Below, one piece after another: positions 1-7,416 of a DNA stretch of 15,938 bases (position 1 is its first letter; each line of letters begins with the position of its first letter). The notes beneath the pieces are model-generated. The model had not been told where the DNA came from, searched no databases, and was given only the letters and a program-made list of their open reading frames with translations. The position numbers and the translations under genes are program-made. Location of the stretch: contig DGUD01000190.1 in assembly GCA_002393865.1 (NCBI GenBank), forward strand, positions 1-15,938, written 5' to 3'. The DNA is from Treponema sp. UBA4319 (lineage in GTDB: Bacteria; Spirochaetota; Spirochaetia; Treponematales; Treponemataceae).

Positions 1-28
1 TGCTCTAATCCAGCTGAGCTAAAGCGCC
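1..28 (-). tRNA. 5' part of a tRNA gene, truncated by the window edge
   Basis: Read on the minus strand, the first bases give a 7-nt acceptor strand GGCGCTT, then TA at positions 8-9, a 4-bp D stem GCTC/GAGC closing the loop AGCTGGATTA, and A26. This is a textbook tRNA 5' half. The anticodon lies outside the window, so the isotype is not determined; the A after GG in the D loop would fit an arginine tRNA, but that is only a hint. A promoter-like element sits about 50 bases upstream (86-114). Confidence 0.85.
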
Positions 29-85
29 GAATACATATAAAAAGAAGCGCTGTCCAAGCCCCAAGGCATTATCCAACGCTCCTCT

Positions 86-114
86 AGTATACACGGAAAC
101 GAAATTTTATGCAA
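86..114 (-). promoter_or_regulatory. Candidate sigma-70 promoter for the tRNA gene
   Basis: On the minus strand TTGCAT (109-114) and TATACT (86-91) are separated by 17 bases. The -10 is a good match and the -35 keeps only TTG. Transcription would begin near position 79 and leave a leader of about 50 bases before the tRNA. No intrinsic terminator with a U-run is visible between the lipoprotein stop codon and this element. Confidence 0.45.
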
Positions 115-165
115 GCCATCCGGCACAAGGCGGCACACCCGGCCGGTGCATTCCCCGGAGCAAGC

Positions 166-924
166 CTAATACTTGCTGATAGTGACCGAACCGCAGTAAT
201 GCGGGGCGCTGTAGGATACCGAGCCGCGGCTATCCGTACCGACGGAAACCGCATACATGTCCACATACCACGGTCCGGCGCTGCTTGTGGTGCCGTAGAA
301 ATCCGTGTCGCCAGAAGCCGGAACGGGACTGCGGCAATAGGCGGCGCTGTCCGCGGAGACGCCGAAGTCAAATCCGCAGCTACGCCCGATAGAGCGGCGC
401 GGGGAGCCCAGCATAAGGGCGCTGTCGTACTTCGTCATCGCGGAATTCCCCACCTGGATAACATTGCGGTAATCATCGCTGTTCGCTGTATTGTAATCAT
501 TCAGGCGGATATACACATAGCGGTTCCTATTTGCGGACTGAATCAAGGGCGAAGTCTCGGAGCCCTCTTTCAGCAGCAGTTTCTGGTAGCCATAGTCGGA
601 CGTAAGCTTGGTATATGCCTCCGTGGCTGCAAGATTGTCTATGACAGCCCTGCGCCCGCGCATGGTCGAAGCATCGGTATAAATCTTGTAATAGACTTCA
701 GTACCGTTGAAGGTGAACGAGCCTGACTGATCATTGCCGGTCTCGCTCGTCTGGAAGCTGAAATAAATCTGCGTCGGATCCAGCGTAGTGGCATCAACGC
801 TGTGCCCGCCGGAAGAAGAAGAGCTGAGGCTATGGCTCGTATCCAGCCCGCACGCGGAAAGCGCGAGCAGTCCGCAACAAAGTACCGCCATACATGCGCG
901 CACAACACAAACAGTCCTCTTCAT
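166..924 (-). CDS. Serine-rich lipoprotein of unknown function
   Basis: 252 residues. The N-terminus (MKRTVCVVRA, then a hydrophobic stretch at 11-22) ends in the lipobox L22-S-A-C25, so this is very likely a signal-peptidase-II processed lipoprotein tethered to a cell-envelope membrane. A Ser/Gly linker with five consecutive serines (residues 34-38) follows the lipidated cysteine. The body (about 50-250) is rich in Tyr, Ser, Thr, Asp and Asn and looks like a beta-strand-rich extracytoplasmic domain. It has three further cysteines (183, 197, 244) and the segment W219-Y-V-D-M-Y. I do not recognise the family. The ATG at 922-924 has only a weak purine-rich stretch upstream. It lies 108 bases downstream of a TPR gene and ends 137 bases before the tRNA, so it may be transcribed on its own or by read-through. 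Confidence 0.8.
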   Translation of the reverse strand: MKRTVCVVRACMAVLCCGLLALSACGLDTSHSLSSSSSGGHSVDATTLDPTQIYFSFQTSETGNDQSGSFTFNGTEVYYKIYTDASTMRGRRAVIDNLAATEAYTKLTSDYGYQKLLLKEGSETSPLIQSANRNRYVYIRLNDYNTANSDDYRNVIQVGNSAMTKYDSALMLGSPRRSIGRSCGFDFGVSADSAAYCRSPVPASGDTDFYGTTSSAGPWYVDMYAVSVGTDSRGSVSYSAPHYCGSVTISKY

Positions 925-946
925 TCCGTCTTTTCCCGCAGAGAAT

Positions 947-994
947 AAAGCGGGGGCACCGGGCGCCTTAACGCCAGCGATTCCCGCCCGCTTT
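947..994 (-). repeat. Inverted repeat between the TPR and lipoprotein genes
   Basis: AAAGCGGG (947-954) is a perfect 8-bp inverted match to CCCGCTTT (987-994). The 32-base interior can form smaller GC-rich stems, including GGCG/CGCC around a short loop. It starts about 40 bases beyond the TPR stop codon and ends 23 bases before the lipoprotein ATG. On the minus strand the stem is followed by ATTC rather than a clean U-run, so a terminator is possible but not clear; a structured leader of the lipoprotein gene is the alternative. Confidence 0.45.
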
Positions 995-1032
995 TAATAG
1001 AATCGTCCGGAAACTTAAGCGTCCGAACAAGC

Positions 1033-1734
1033 CTAGTCTATCTTATGGTCAAGCTTGAGCTCTATAATGCGGCTCTGAGCCACATCCGCCCATGCGTCCG
1101 AGCTATACGTATCGATGAGCTTCTGGTATGCCTCCGCAGCGGCCTTATAATCCTTGTCGGATTCGTGCACCCTGCCCTCGCTAAAAAGCGCATGGGGGGC
1201 AAGATAAAAATCGTCCGCAGCGGCCGCAAGCGCGTAGTACTTGGCGGCATCCGCATTGTTGCCGAGCTCCTCACAGCAAGACGCCGCGTTGAAATAGCAG
1301 ACGGGCGCGGTATATGACTTTGCGCCGGCCCCGGCAGCCTTCAGCCACGCATCAAGGCTGGACGCATAATCCTTACCAGCATAATAAATATCCGCAGCAA
1401 GCATGGAGGCGCGGACACCGACGATGTCGCTCTTGCCCAGATAAGGCTGCAGCGCGGCAAGGGCAGCCTCGCGGCGGGCAGCCATATCAGCATCGGAGGC
1501 GTCGGCGGCATTCGCCGTCAGCGTATATTCGATAGAATCAACCGCAGAGATTCCCTTCTTACGCTGCATATCGGTGACTCCAAGGATAATGCAGGCAGCA
1601 AGAGCTGCGACAAACAGCACCGCAATGACAACAAGAAGCGGCACGCGGTTCTTCACGAGGAAATTCTCTACGGAAGCCTCTCTATTTTTCTTCTCAGATT
1701 TCCCGTTTTCCATACTAACGACATTATTCGCCAT
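1033..1734 (-). CDS. Membrane-anchored TPR protein
   Basis: 233 residues. A charged cytoplasmic N-terminus (1-30) is followed by one transmembrane helix (about 31-53), then a helical domain with TPR-like repeats. The recognisable repeat pairs fall around residues 108-135, 145-172 and 180-215 (for example FSEGRVHESDKDYKAAAEAY). The topology, one N-terminal helix and an exported helical-repeat tail, resembles YfgM-type proteins, which assist envelope protein handling, but this family link is only suggestive. The ATG at 1732-1734 is preferred over an upstream in-frame ATG because GGAG sits 9 bases before it and because a strong promoter (1766-1794) lies inside the longer reading frame. The gene is 67 bases downstream of the sigma-54 activator and probably has its own transcript. 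Confidence 0.82.
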   Translation of the reverse strand: MANNVVSMENGKSEKKNREASVENFLVKNRVPLLVVIAVLFVAALAACIILGVTDMQRKKGISAVDSIEYTLTANAADASDADMAARREAALAALQPYLGKSDIVGVRASMLAADIYYAGKDYASSLDAWLKAAGAGAKSYTAPVCYFNAASCCEELGNNADAAKYYALAAAADDFYLAPHALFSEGRVHESDKDYKAAAEAYQKLIDTYSSDAWADVAQSRIIELKLDHKID

Positions 1735-1765
1735 TTTTAATATCTCCACATAACAAGTGCTACAT

Positions 1766-1794
1766 ACTATATATGAATTCAGCAACTTTGTCAA
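1766..1794 (-). promoter_or_regulatory. Strong sigma-70 promoter for the TPR gene
   Basis: On the minus strand a perfect TTGACA (1789-1794) is separated by 17 bases from TATAGT (1766-1771). The expected start near 1759 gives a leader of about 24 bases that contains the GGAG ribosome site. It is the best-matching vegetative promoter in the window, and it marks the TPR gene as independently transcribed from the operon upstream. Confidence 0.75.
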
Positions 1795-1801
1795 AACCTT
1801 G

Positions 1802-3382
1802 CTACGGCTTTACAGGGTTTTTAATCTGAAGCTCATTCAGCAGCCTGGAAACATAGGTGCGCTGCACGCCGAGAATCTTCGCCGCAGCAGTCTGGTTCCA
1901 GCCGGTCTCCTCAAGCACAGCCGTCACGTACTGCCGCTTGAAAAAATGCAGCGCGGCCTTGAGCGAGCGATTCCCGGAATCCATCACCTCCTCCATGGCC
2001 ATGCGCGCGGAAGTCGCGGGAACCCCCTTTTCCCCCGCAGAACCGCCTTCCGCAGGAGCAGCCGCAGGAAGATTCAGATCCTGCACCTGTATCCAGGAAT
2101 CATGGCCAAGGATAACCGCCCGCTCCACGGTATTCTCAAGCTCGCGGATATTGCCCGGCCAGTAATAGGAATAGAGCGTCTTGATGGCGGCGGAAGAAAA
2201 GCCCTCAAAGCTTTTCTTTGTCTCCTCGCTGTACTTCTGCAGGAAATACTGCGCAAGCGGCTCTATGTCCTCCCGGCGCTGGCGGAGGGGCGGGATGTTG
2301 AGCGGCATGACATTCAGGCGGTAATACAAATCCTGCCGGAAGGTTCCGTCCCTGACCATCGCCTCAAGGTTGCGGTTCGTGGCGGCTATGATGCGCACAT
2401 CCACCGAGATGGTGGTACCAGAGCCGACCCGCTCGAATTTCCGCTCCTGCAGCACGCGGAGCAGCTTTGCCTGCAGGTTCAGCGGCATCTCGCCGATTTC
2501 GTCAAGGAAGAGCGTCCCCCCGTCGGCCAGCTCGAAGCGTCCCTTCTCCGCGCTCACGGCGCTGGTATAGGCGCCCTTCACATGCCCGAAGAGCTCGCTC
2601 TCAAGCAAAGCCGGCGAGAGCGCCGCGCAGCTTACGCGTATGAACGGCTTGTCGTTCCGGTCGCTGCGCAGATGCAGCTGCTCCGCAAAAAGCTCCTTGC
2701 CGACGCCGCTCTCGCCGATGATGAGGACGGAGGATTTTGTCTTCGCGACCCGCCCGATAACATCCATCAGATCCAGTATGATGCGGCTTTTGGCGACAAA
2801 GGCATGATAGTCCTTGCCGACATTCACGGCATTCTGCAGGACATTGATTTTGTCCTTGGTGCTCTGGAACAGGGCGGCGTTGTTGTACGCGGTTCCCGCA
2901 AGCTCCCCCATCACGGAAAGCACGGAAAGGTCTTTCTCGTTGAAGTACTGGTCGCGCGCCTTGTTTATCAGCTCGATGACGCCGACGCACTCGTCCTTTA
3001 CCCGCATGGGAAAGGCTATCATATTGCGGGATATATAATTAGTCTTATTCTGAACGTCAGGGGAAAAGCGGGAGTCATGCATGACATCGTTCAGGATGAG
3101 CGGCTCATTGTGGTCGGCGACCCAGCCTGCAATGCTGTTGCGGCTCACCCTGATATTCTTCGCCTCCGCCCCCTTGGGTCCCAGCGCTATCATGAAACGC
3201 AGGAAATCATCTTCCCGGTTAAGCAAAAGAACGGAAGCCGACTCGCACTCAACGAGGCACATCGCCGACTCCAATATAGAAGTCAGCAATGCGTCTATGT
3301 GCGAATAGCTTCCGTTTATGCGGGTATGAATTTCAATGAGCGATTTCAGCTTTTCAAAATCGATACCACCGACCTCACTCAT
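1802..3382 (-). CDS. GAF-AAA+-Fis sigma-54-dependent transcription activator (FhlA/NifA class)
   Basis: 526 residues in three blocks. An N-terminal GAF-type sensor spans about 23-172. The central AAA+ sigma-54 activator domain covers about 195-425, with Walker A GESGVGKE (223-230), the ESELFGH helix (261-267), Walker B LFLDEIG (291-297), the RIIAATNR segment (330-337) and the RQDLYYRLNV arginine region (349-358). A C-terminal Fis-type helix-turn-helix lies at about 484-516 (TAAAKILGVQRTYVSRLL). It would use ATP hydrolysis to open sigma-54 promoters in response to a ligand or redox signal bound by GAF. There is no response-regulator receiver domain. The sigma-54 contact loop reads GAYTSA (270-275) instead of GAFTGA. 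It starts 12 bases after cmk-rpsA, with a modest AAAGAG ribosome site overlapping that gene's end, so it is probably co-transcribed. Its targets are unknown; no convincing -24/-12 promoter was seen in the window. Confidence 0.93.
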   Translation of the reverse strand: MSEVGGIDFEKLKSLIEIHTRINGSYSHIDALLTSILESAMCLVECESASVLLLNREDDFLRFMIALGPKGAEAKNIRVSRNSIAGWVADHNEPLILNDVMHDSRFSPDVQNKTNYISRNMIAFPMRVKDECVGVIELINKARDQYFNEKDLSVLSVMGELAGTAYNNAALFQSTKDKINVLQNAVNVGKDYHAFVAKSRIILDLMDVIGRVAKTKSSVLIIGESGVGKELFAEQLHLRSDRNDKPFIRVSCAALSPALLESELFGHVKGAYTSAVSAEKGRFELADGGTLFLDEIGEMPLNLQAKLLRVLQERKFERVGSGTTISVDVRIIAATNRNLEAMVRDGTFRQDLYYRLNVMPLNIPPLRQRREDIEPLAQYFLQKYSEETKKSFEGFSSAAIKTLYSYYWPGNIRELENTVERAVILGHDSWIQVQDLNLPAAAPAEGGSAGEKGVPATSARMAMEEVMDSGNRSLKAALHFFKRQYVTAVLEETGWNQTAAAKILGVQRTYVSRLLNELQIKNPVKP

Positions 3383-3394
3383 TGAAAAAACTCT

Positions 3395-5758
3395 TTATTT
3401 TTCTTCCTTGTGACTTTTCAGGCTGTCACCGATAGTGTAGGCACCGTCATCGTCATCCCCGTTCGATGCCATATACTGAGAAAGCTCAGCACGAGCCTGC
3501 GCCTTCTTGTATTCTTTGATGGAGAAAGCGACCTTCTCCTTATCGACATCGATGGAAACCACGTAGACATTCACCTTGTCACCGGCGTTGTACTTCTTTA
3601 TCGCTTCCTCGAAAGGCACGTCACGGTCATCGCTGATATTCGCCTTGTTCACCAAGCCCTCAATACCATTCGGAGCCTTCACAAAAAGACCGAAATCAGT
3701 GATAGAGGTAACCTCGCCTTCCAGCGTGCTGCCCGGCTTATACTGGGAAGCAAATTCCTTCCACGGGTTGTCCGTCAGCTGCTTGATGCCGATGCGGATG
3801 CGATGGTTCTCCTGATTGCACTCGGTGACGACCGCATCAAGCTCCTGATCGACCTTGATTTCGCTGCCGGGATGCTTGACCTTCTTTGTCCAAGAGAGAT
3901 CCTCTCCGGAAAGGAACGCGTCGATACCTTCCTCAAGCTGCACGAAAGCGCCGCTGTTGGTAATCTTGACGACCTTGCCGTGCACCTTTGTCCCGACCGG
4001 ATAGTTCCCGCTGATAGAATCCCACGGGTTCGCAGTGACCTGCTTGAGCCCCAAGGAAACGCGGCCAGCCTGAATATCGTAGCCGAGAATCATGCACTCG
4101 ACCTCATCGCCCTCTTTGAGCATATCGGACGGCTTGTTCACCTTCTTTGTCCAGCTGAACTCGGAGATGTGCGCAAGCCCCTCGATACCTTCCTCAAGCT
4201 CGATGAAAGCACCGAATTCCGTCAGCTTCGTGACCTTGCCCTTCACCACGTCGTTGACATGATATTTATCCTCGAAGTGCAGCCACGGATCCTCCGTGAA
4301 ATGCTTGAGGGAGAGATTGATACGCTTCTTCTCGGGGTCAAGGCGGATAACCTTGAGCTCGATTTCCTGCCCCTTCTTTACGAAGTCCTTGGGGCGGGTA
4401 ACATGACCCCAGCTCATATCGTTGATATGGAGGAGACCGTCAAAGCCGCCCAAATCGATGAACGCGCCGAAGCTGGTGAATGACTTTACGGAGCCCTTCA
4501 CGGTATCGCCGATACGGACTTCCTCAAAGAACTTCTCGCGGTTCGCGTCGATTTTTTCCTCAAGATACTTGCGGCGGTTCACGACGACATTTCTTCTGCC
4601 GTCGCTGTACAGGCGCTCGATATAGAACTGCCCCTTTGTGCCGAGCAGCTTCTCGGCTTTCTCGACCTTCTGGCTGTCAGCCTGGCTAATCGGGAGGAAA
4701 GCGCTGATGCCGCCGCCCAAATCGACCATATAGCCGCCCTTTGTGAGGGAAGCAATTTTGCCGTCGACGGCTGTCTTCTCGCTGAAAGCGGTCTTAAATC
4801 CTTCCCACAGACGCTTTTCGTCAGCCCGAATCTTTGATACTTCCGGACCGTTCTTTCCGAACTGGCTGATGAGATACACGGTAATTGTGCTGCCGACCTT
4901 AGGAATATCGTCCCCAAATTCAGCGAGAGGGATTTTTCCTTCCGACTTGCAGTTCACGTCTACAAAAACGGTATCGTCAGTCACCTGTACGACTTTGCCC
5001 TGAACGAGGACATTGTCCTCGACCTGCTCCATCTTGTTGATAGATTCCTCTAATTGTGTGTGAATGTCGTCCTTGGAGCTCTGGTCGATATTCTGTTCCA
5101 CTTCCTTCTGCGCCATTGTCAATCCTTTAGTTTTGAGTTTTGATTCAATTATCTCACAAACCTGATTTATGGTCAAGTCTGAAGTGTCAATATATACCGC
5201 ATCAGGCGCTTTTTTTAACGCCCCCTCGGCCTTATTCCTGTCCATCTCGTCACGTTTTATGATGGCCTGCCTGATTTCCTCCAGGCTCAGATTGCTCACG
5301 CCCTGCTCAAAGCGGCGCTTCGCCTGCACGTCGATGCTCGCGTCAAGGTAGAACTTGAACTCAGCCTGCGGAAAGACGACGGTCGTCATGTCGCGCCCCT
5401 CGCAGATGACGCTCAGAGAGCGGACGATTTTCCTCATGCGGGCATTCACCAGATGGCGTAACGGTACTATAGAAGAAACTTTTGAGACGCTCGCATCGAC
5501 CCTGTCCTGATGCAGCAGGTCGTCCACGTCCTTGCCGTTGAGAATGAGCCGGGCGTCCACGTAGTCAAGGCGCTGCTTTGCGGCAAAGGCCATGACGGCG
5601 CCGGTATCGTCAAGGGAAATCCCCTCGTCCAGCAGCGCAAGCGTGAGCGCGCGGTAAAAACTGCCGCTGTTCAGGTAGACAATGTGCAGGTGTTCCGCGA
5701 CCGCATGGGCAACGGTGCTTTTGCCCGTTCCCGCCGGGCCGTCAATAGCTATGACCAT
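3395..5758 (-). CDS. Cytidylate kinase-ribosomal protein S1 fusion protein
   Basis: 787 residues. Residues 1 to about 212 are a CMP/dCMP kinase: P-loop GPAGTGKST (7-15), the nucleotide-binding YLNSGSFYRA (28-37; many homologues read YLDTGAMYRA) and the GRDMTTVVFP segment (121-130). Residues 215-787 are a complete S1 with six OB-fold S1 domains near 250-312, 329-395, 416-485, 501-572, 588-659 and 676-748; repeats such as GAFIDLGGFDGLLHI and GAFIELEEGIEGLAHI are clear. Cmk supplies CDP for nucleotide pools; S1 binds mRNA and helps initiate translation on the 30S subunit. In E. coli cmk and rpsA are separate adjacent genes, so this is a fusion of that pair. The ATG at 5756-5758 follows AAGGAG by 9 bases. 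A second ribosome site and ATG inside the gene (see 5114-5128) could give S1 alone. Confidence 0.95.
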   Translation of the reverse strand: MVIAIDGPAGTGKSTVAHAVAEHLHIVYLNSGSFYRALTLALLDEGISLDDTGAVMAFAAKQRLDYVDARLILNGKDVDDLLHQDRVDASVSKVSSIVPLRHLVNARMRKIVRSLSVICEGRDMTTVVFPQAEFKFYLDASIDVQAKRRFEQGVSNLSLEEIRQAIIKRDEMDRNKAEGALKKAPDAVYIDTSDLTINQVCEIIESKLKTKGLTMAQKEVEQNIDQSSKDDIHTQLEESINKMEQVEDNVLVQGKVVQVTDDTVFVDVNCKSEGKIPLAEFGDDIPKVGSTITVYLISQFGKNGPEVSKIRADEKRLWEGFKTAFSEKTAVDGKIASLTKGGYMVDLGGGISAFLPISQADSQKVEKAEKLLGTKGQFYIERLYSDGRRNVVVNRRKYLEEKIDANREKFFEEVRIGDTVKGSVKSFTSFGAFIDLGGFDGLLHINDMSWGHVTRPKDFVKKGQEIELKVIRLDPEKKRINLSLKHFTEDPWLHFEDKYHVNDVVKGKVTKLTEFGAFIELEEGIEGLAHISEFSWTKKVNKPSDMLKEGDEVECMILGYDIQAGRVSLGLKQVTANPWDSISGNYPVGTKVHGKVVKITNSGAFVQLEEGIDAFLSGEDLSWTKKVKHPGSEIKVDQELDAVVTECNQENHRIRIGIKQLTDNPWKEFASQYKPGSTLEGEVTSITDFGLFVKAPNGIEGLVNKANISDDRDVPFEEAIKKYNAGDKVNVYVVSIDVDKEKVAFSIKEYKKAQARAELSQYMASNGDDDDGAYTIGDSLKSHKEEK
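5114..5128 (-). promoter_or_regulatory. Internal Shine-Dalgarno and ATG at the start of the S1 moiety
   Basis: On the minus strand AAAGGA (5123-5128) precedes an in-frame ATG (5114-5116) by 6 bases. The ATG encodes Met215, followed by AQKEVEQN. Translation from here would give a 573-residue protein ending at 3395, close to the normal length of a free S1. The same bases encode Lys-Gly in the fusion, so the site could be chance, but its position exactly at the domain boundary is striking. Confidence 0.6.
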
Positions 5759-5831
5759 TTTCTATAACTCCTTGCTATACAACAGCTTGCCCCAAAATAA
5801 ACAGCGTTTTCGGGCAGGCCTGATATTTTTT

Positions 5832-6536
5832 TCAGTTCTTGCATTGGCGCAGCAGGGCTGTCACCTCGGCGGAGGAAAGGTCGCGGAACTGCCCGAACTG
5901 CAAGTCCTCCACGCCAACGCTGCCGATTCTGATGCGCATGAGGCGTTTTATGCCTATCTCGCGCGATTCGAAGACCCGGCGGATTTCCCGGTTCTTGCCT
6001 TCGACAAGCACAATCCGCATGCGGCGGGCGTTCAGCTCCACCGCCTCCTTGCAGCGGTAGAACACGCCGTCTATACGGATTCCGGCCATAAAGTCCTCCG
6101 CCAGCCTTCGGGGGAGCGGAAGGCTCGTGTCCACGATGTACTCTTTCTCAAGCTCCGCAGAGGGATGGGAGAGCTTTGCGGCAAAATCGCCGTCATTCGT
6201 AAAGATGATGAGCCCGCTGGAGAACATATCGAGCCGCCCCACATTGTAGAGACGCTCGCTGTAGCGCTCCTTGAGCAAATCCGCGGCAACCGGGCGCCCC
6301 TTCTCATCGGCAAGCGAGCAGACGTAGCCTGCGGGTTTGTTGAGCAGCACGTAGCGCAGCTGTTCCTCCGGGCGGATTTCCTTGCCGTCCACACAGACGC
6401 TATCCCCCGCAGCCACTTTGGTTCCGGGGGACGTGATGAGCTGCCCGTTCACGCTCACCCGCCCCGCAGCGATGATAAGCTCGCTCGCGCGGCGGCTCGC
6501 CACCCCGCAGCGGGCCATGTAATGCTGGAGCCGCAT
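5832..6536 (-). CDS. rluB: 23S rRNA pseudouridine synthase of the RluB/RsuA family
   Basis: 234 residues. An N-terminal S4 RNA-binding domain (MRLQHYMARCGVASRRASE, 1-19 and on to about 55) precedes the pseudouridine synthase fold. The catalytic loop is GRLDMFSSGLIIFTNDGD (100-117) with Asp103 as nucleophile, and the C-terminal EGKNREIRR (179-187) is typical of the RsuA/RluB/RluE/RluF branch. RluB modifies a helix of 23S rRNA near the peptidyl-transferase centre; RsuA (16S) or RluF specificity cannot be excluded from sequence alone. The ATG at 6534-6536 is chosen because GGAGG lies just upstream and the S4 domain begins there; the reading frame is open further upstream but that part looks unlike protein. 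It starts 13 bases after scpB. A 73-base gap separates it from cmk-rpsA. Confidence 0.9.
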   Translation of the reverse strand: MRLQHYMARCGVASRRASELIIAAGRVSVNGQLITSPGTKVAAGDSVCVDGKEIRPEEQLRYVLLNKPAGYVCSLADEKGRPVAADLLKERYSERLYNVGRLDMFSSGLIIFTNDGDFAAKLSHPSAELEKEYIVDTSLPLPRRLAEDFMAGIRIDGVFYRCKEAVELNARRMRIVLVEGKNREIRRVFESREIGIKRLMRIRIGSVGVEDLQFGQFRDLSSAEVTALLRQCKN

Positions 6537-6549
6537 CGCTCCTCCGGTC

Positions 6550-7416
6550 TTATCTTGCAAGTACGAACCTCTCGTTCTCTTTCTCATCAAGCTGCGGCAA
6601 ATCCGCAATGCTCTGCAGGTGGAAGAATTCCAGGAATTCCTTGGTGGTACCGTACAAGACAGGCTTGCCCGGCACATCCTTCTTGCCCACCTCCTTTATG
6701 AATTTCCTGTCCAGCAGGATACGCATCATGTTGTCGGCGTTCACATGGCGGTAGTTCTCTATCTCCGCGCGGGTGATAGGCTGGCTGTACGCGATAATCG
6801 AAAGCGTCTCTATCGCGGCCTTGCTCAGCCGCCCCTCGTTCTTCTTGCCGTAGCGCTCTTTGACAAGCTCAAAGCATTCCTTTTTGGGGACAAGCATCCA
6901 GCCGCCGATTATCTGGGACAGCTCTATGCCGCTGTCCGGGCTGAGGTATTTCTCCTTCAGACGCTCAAGGCACTCGGACACGACGTCCTCGGAAAGCTGC
7001 GTTATCTTGGCAAGAACCTCCGCGCTCTGCGGCTCGCTCTCAAGGAAGAGCACCGTCTCAAGCAGAGCCGTCTCGCCCTCAAGATTCATGTCCGCGCGGC
7101 GCGCGTCCAGACGCGCCTGCTCCTCGGCCTCGGCATCTTCGTCAAACAATTTGAGGTTGTTGTCATCCTGATATTTCTTCATCTCGTCTTCGCCATCCGG
7201 GGCAGCCGCAGCAGCATCCACCCCCTCTTCCGCGACGGCAGCTGCCGCCGGGCGCTCGTCCTGCGGGGCAGCGGCATCCGGGGCTGCGCTCTCCTTCGCA
7301 AGGACGGCATCCACCGTGGGGATTCTCCTCCCCTTCCTGCCGCCGGACGTATTCCGGCCAGCTTTTTTCCCGCCGGACGGGGCGGCATCCGCTACGCTGC
7401 CTGTTTCTTCCTGCAT
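6550..7416 (-). CDS. scpB: Segregation and condensation protein B with a long disordered N-terminus
   Basis: 288 residues. The ScpB core of two winged-helix domains occupies about 113-275, with the signature LSKAAIETLSIIAYSQPITRAEIE (197-220), the Arg/Asp pattern around 231-240 and PGKPVLYGTTKEFLEFF (249-265). ScpB dimers bind ScpA and regulate the Smc ring that compacts and segregates the chromosome. The family is usually about 180-220 residues; here an Ala/Glu/Asp-rich, probably disordered extension of about 110 residues is added, with a basic patch K17-K-A-G-R...G-R-K-G-R-R31. The ATG at 7414-7416 overlaps scpA by 25 bases and has GGAG 10 bases upstream, so translational coupling is likely. 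A start at Met79 would give a more standard length but has no good ribosome site. Confidence 0.92.
   Translation of the reverse strand: MQEETGSVADAAPSGGKKAGRNTSGGRKGRRIPTVDAVLAKESAAPDAAAPQDERPAAAAVAEEGVDAAAAAPDGEDEMKKYQDDNNLKLFDEDAEAEEQARLDARRADMNLEGETALLETVLFLESEPQSAEVLAKITQLSEDVVSECLERLKEKYLSPDSGIELSQIIGGWMLVPKKECFELVKERYGKKNEGRLSKAAIETLSIIAYSQPITRAEIENYRHVNADNMMRILLDRKFIKEVGKKDVPGKPVLYGTTKEFLEFFHLQSIADLPQLDEKENERFVLAR

Noticed and set aside
1001..1030. Direct repeat CGTCCG after the TPR gene
   Set aside because: Only six to eight bases repeated twice, with no further copies, so it is not distinguishable from chance.
1757..3385. Long plus-strand open frame (542 codons) opposite the sigma-54 activator
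   Set aside because: The minus strand encodes a full, motif-rich activator. The plus frame has no family features and is an antisense shadow allowed by the G+C-rich codon usage.
3410..4483. Plus-strand open frame opposite the S1 part of cmk-rpsA
   Set aside because: It repeats in step with the S1 domain repeats of the other strand, as expected for a shadow of repeated coding sequence.
6537..6677. 47-codon upstream extension of rluB
   Set aside because: It overlaps the end of scpB in another frame and lacks any S4-domain similarity; GGAGG precedes the ATG at 6534-6536.
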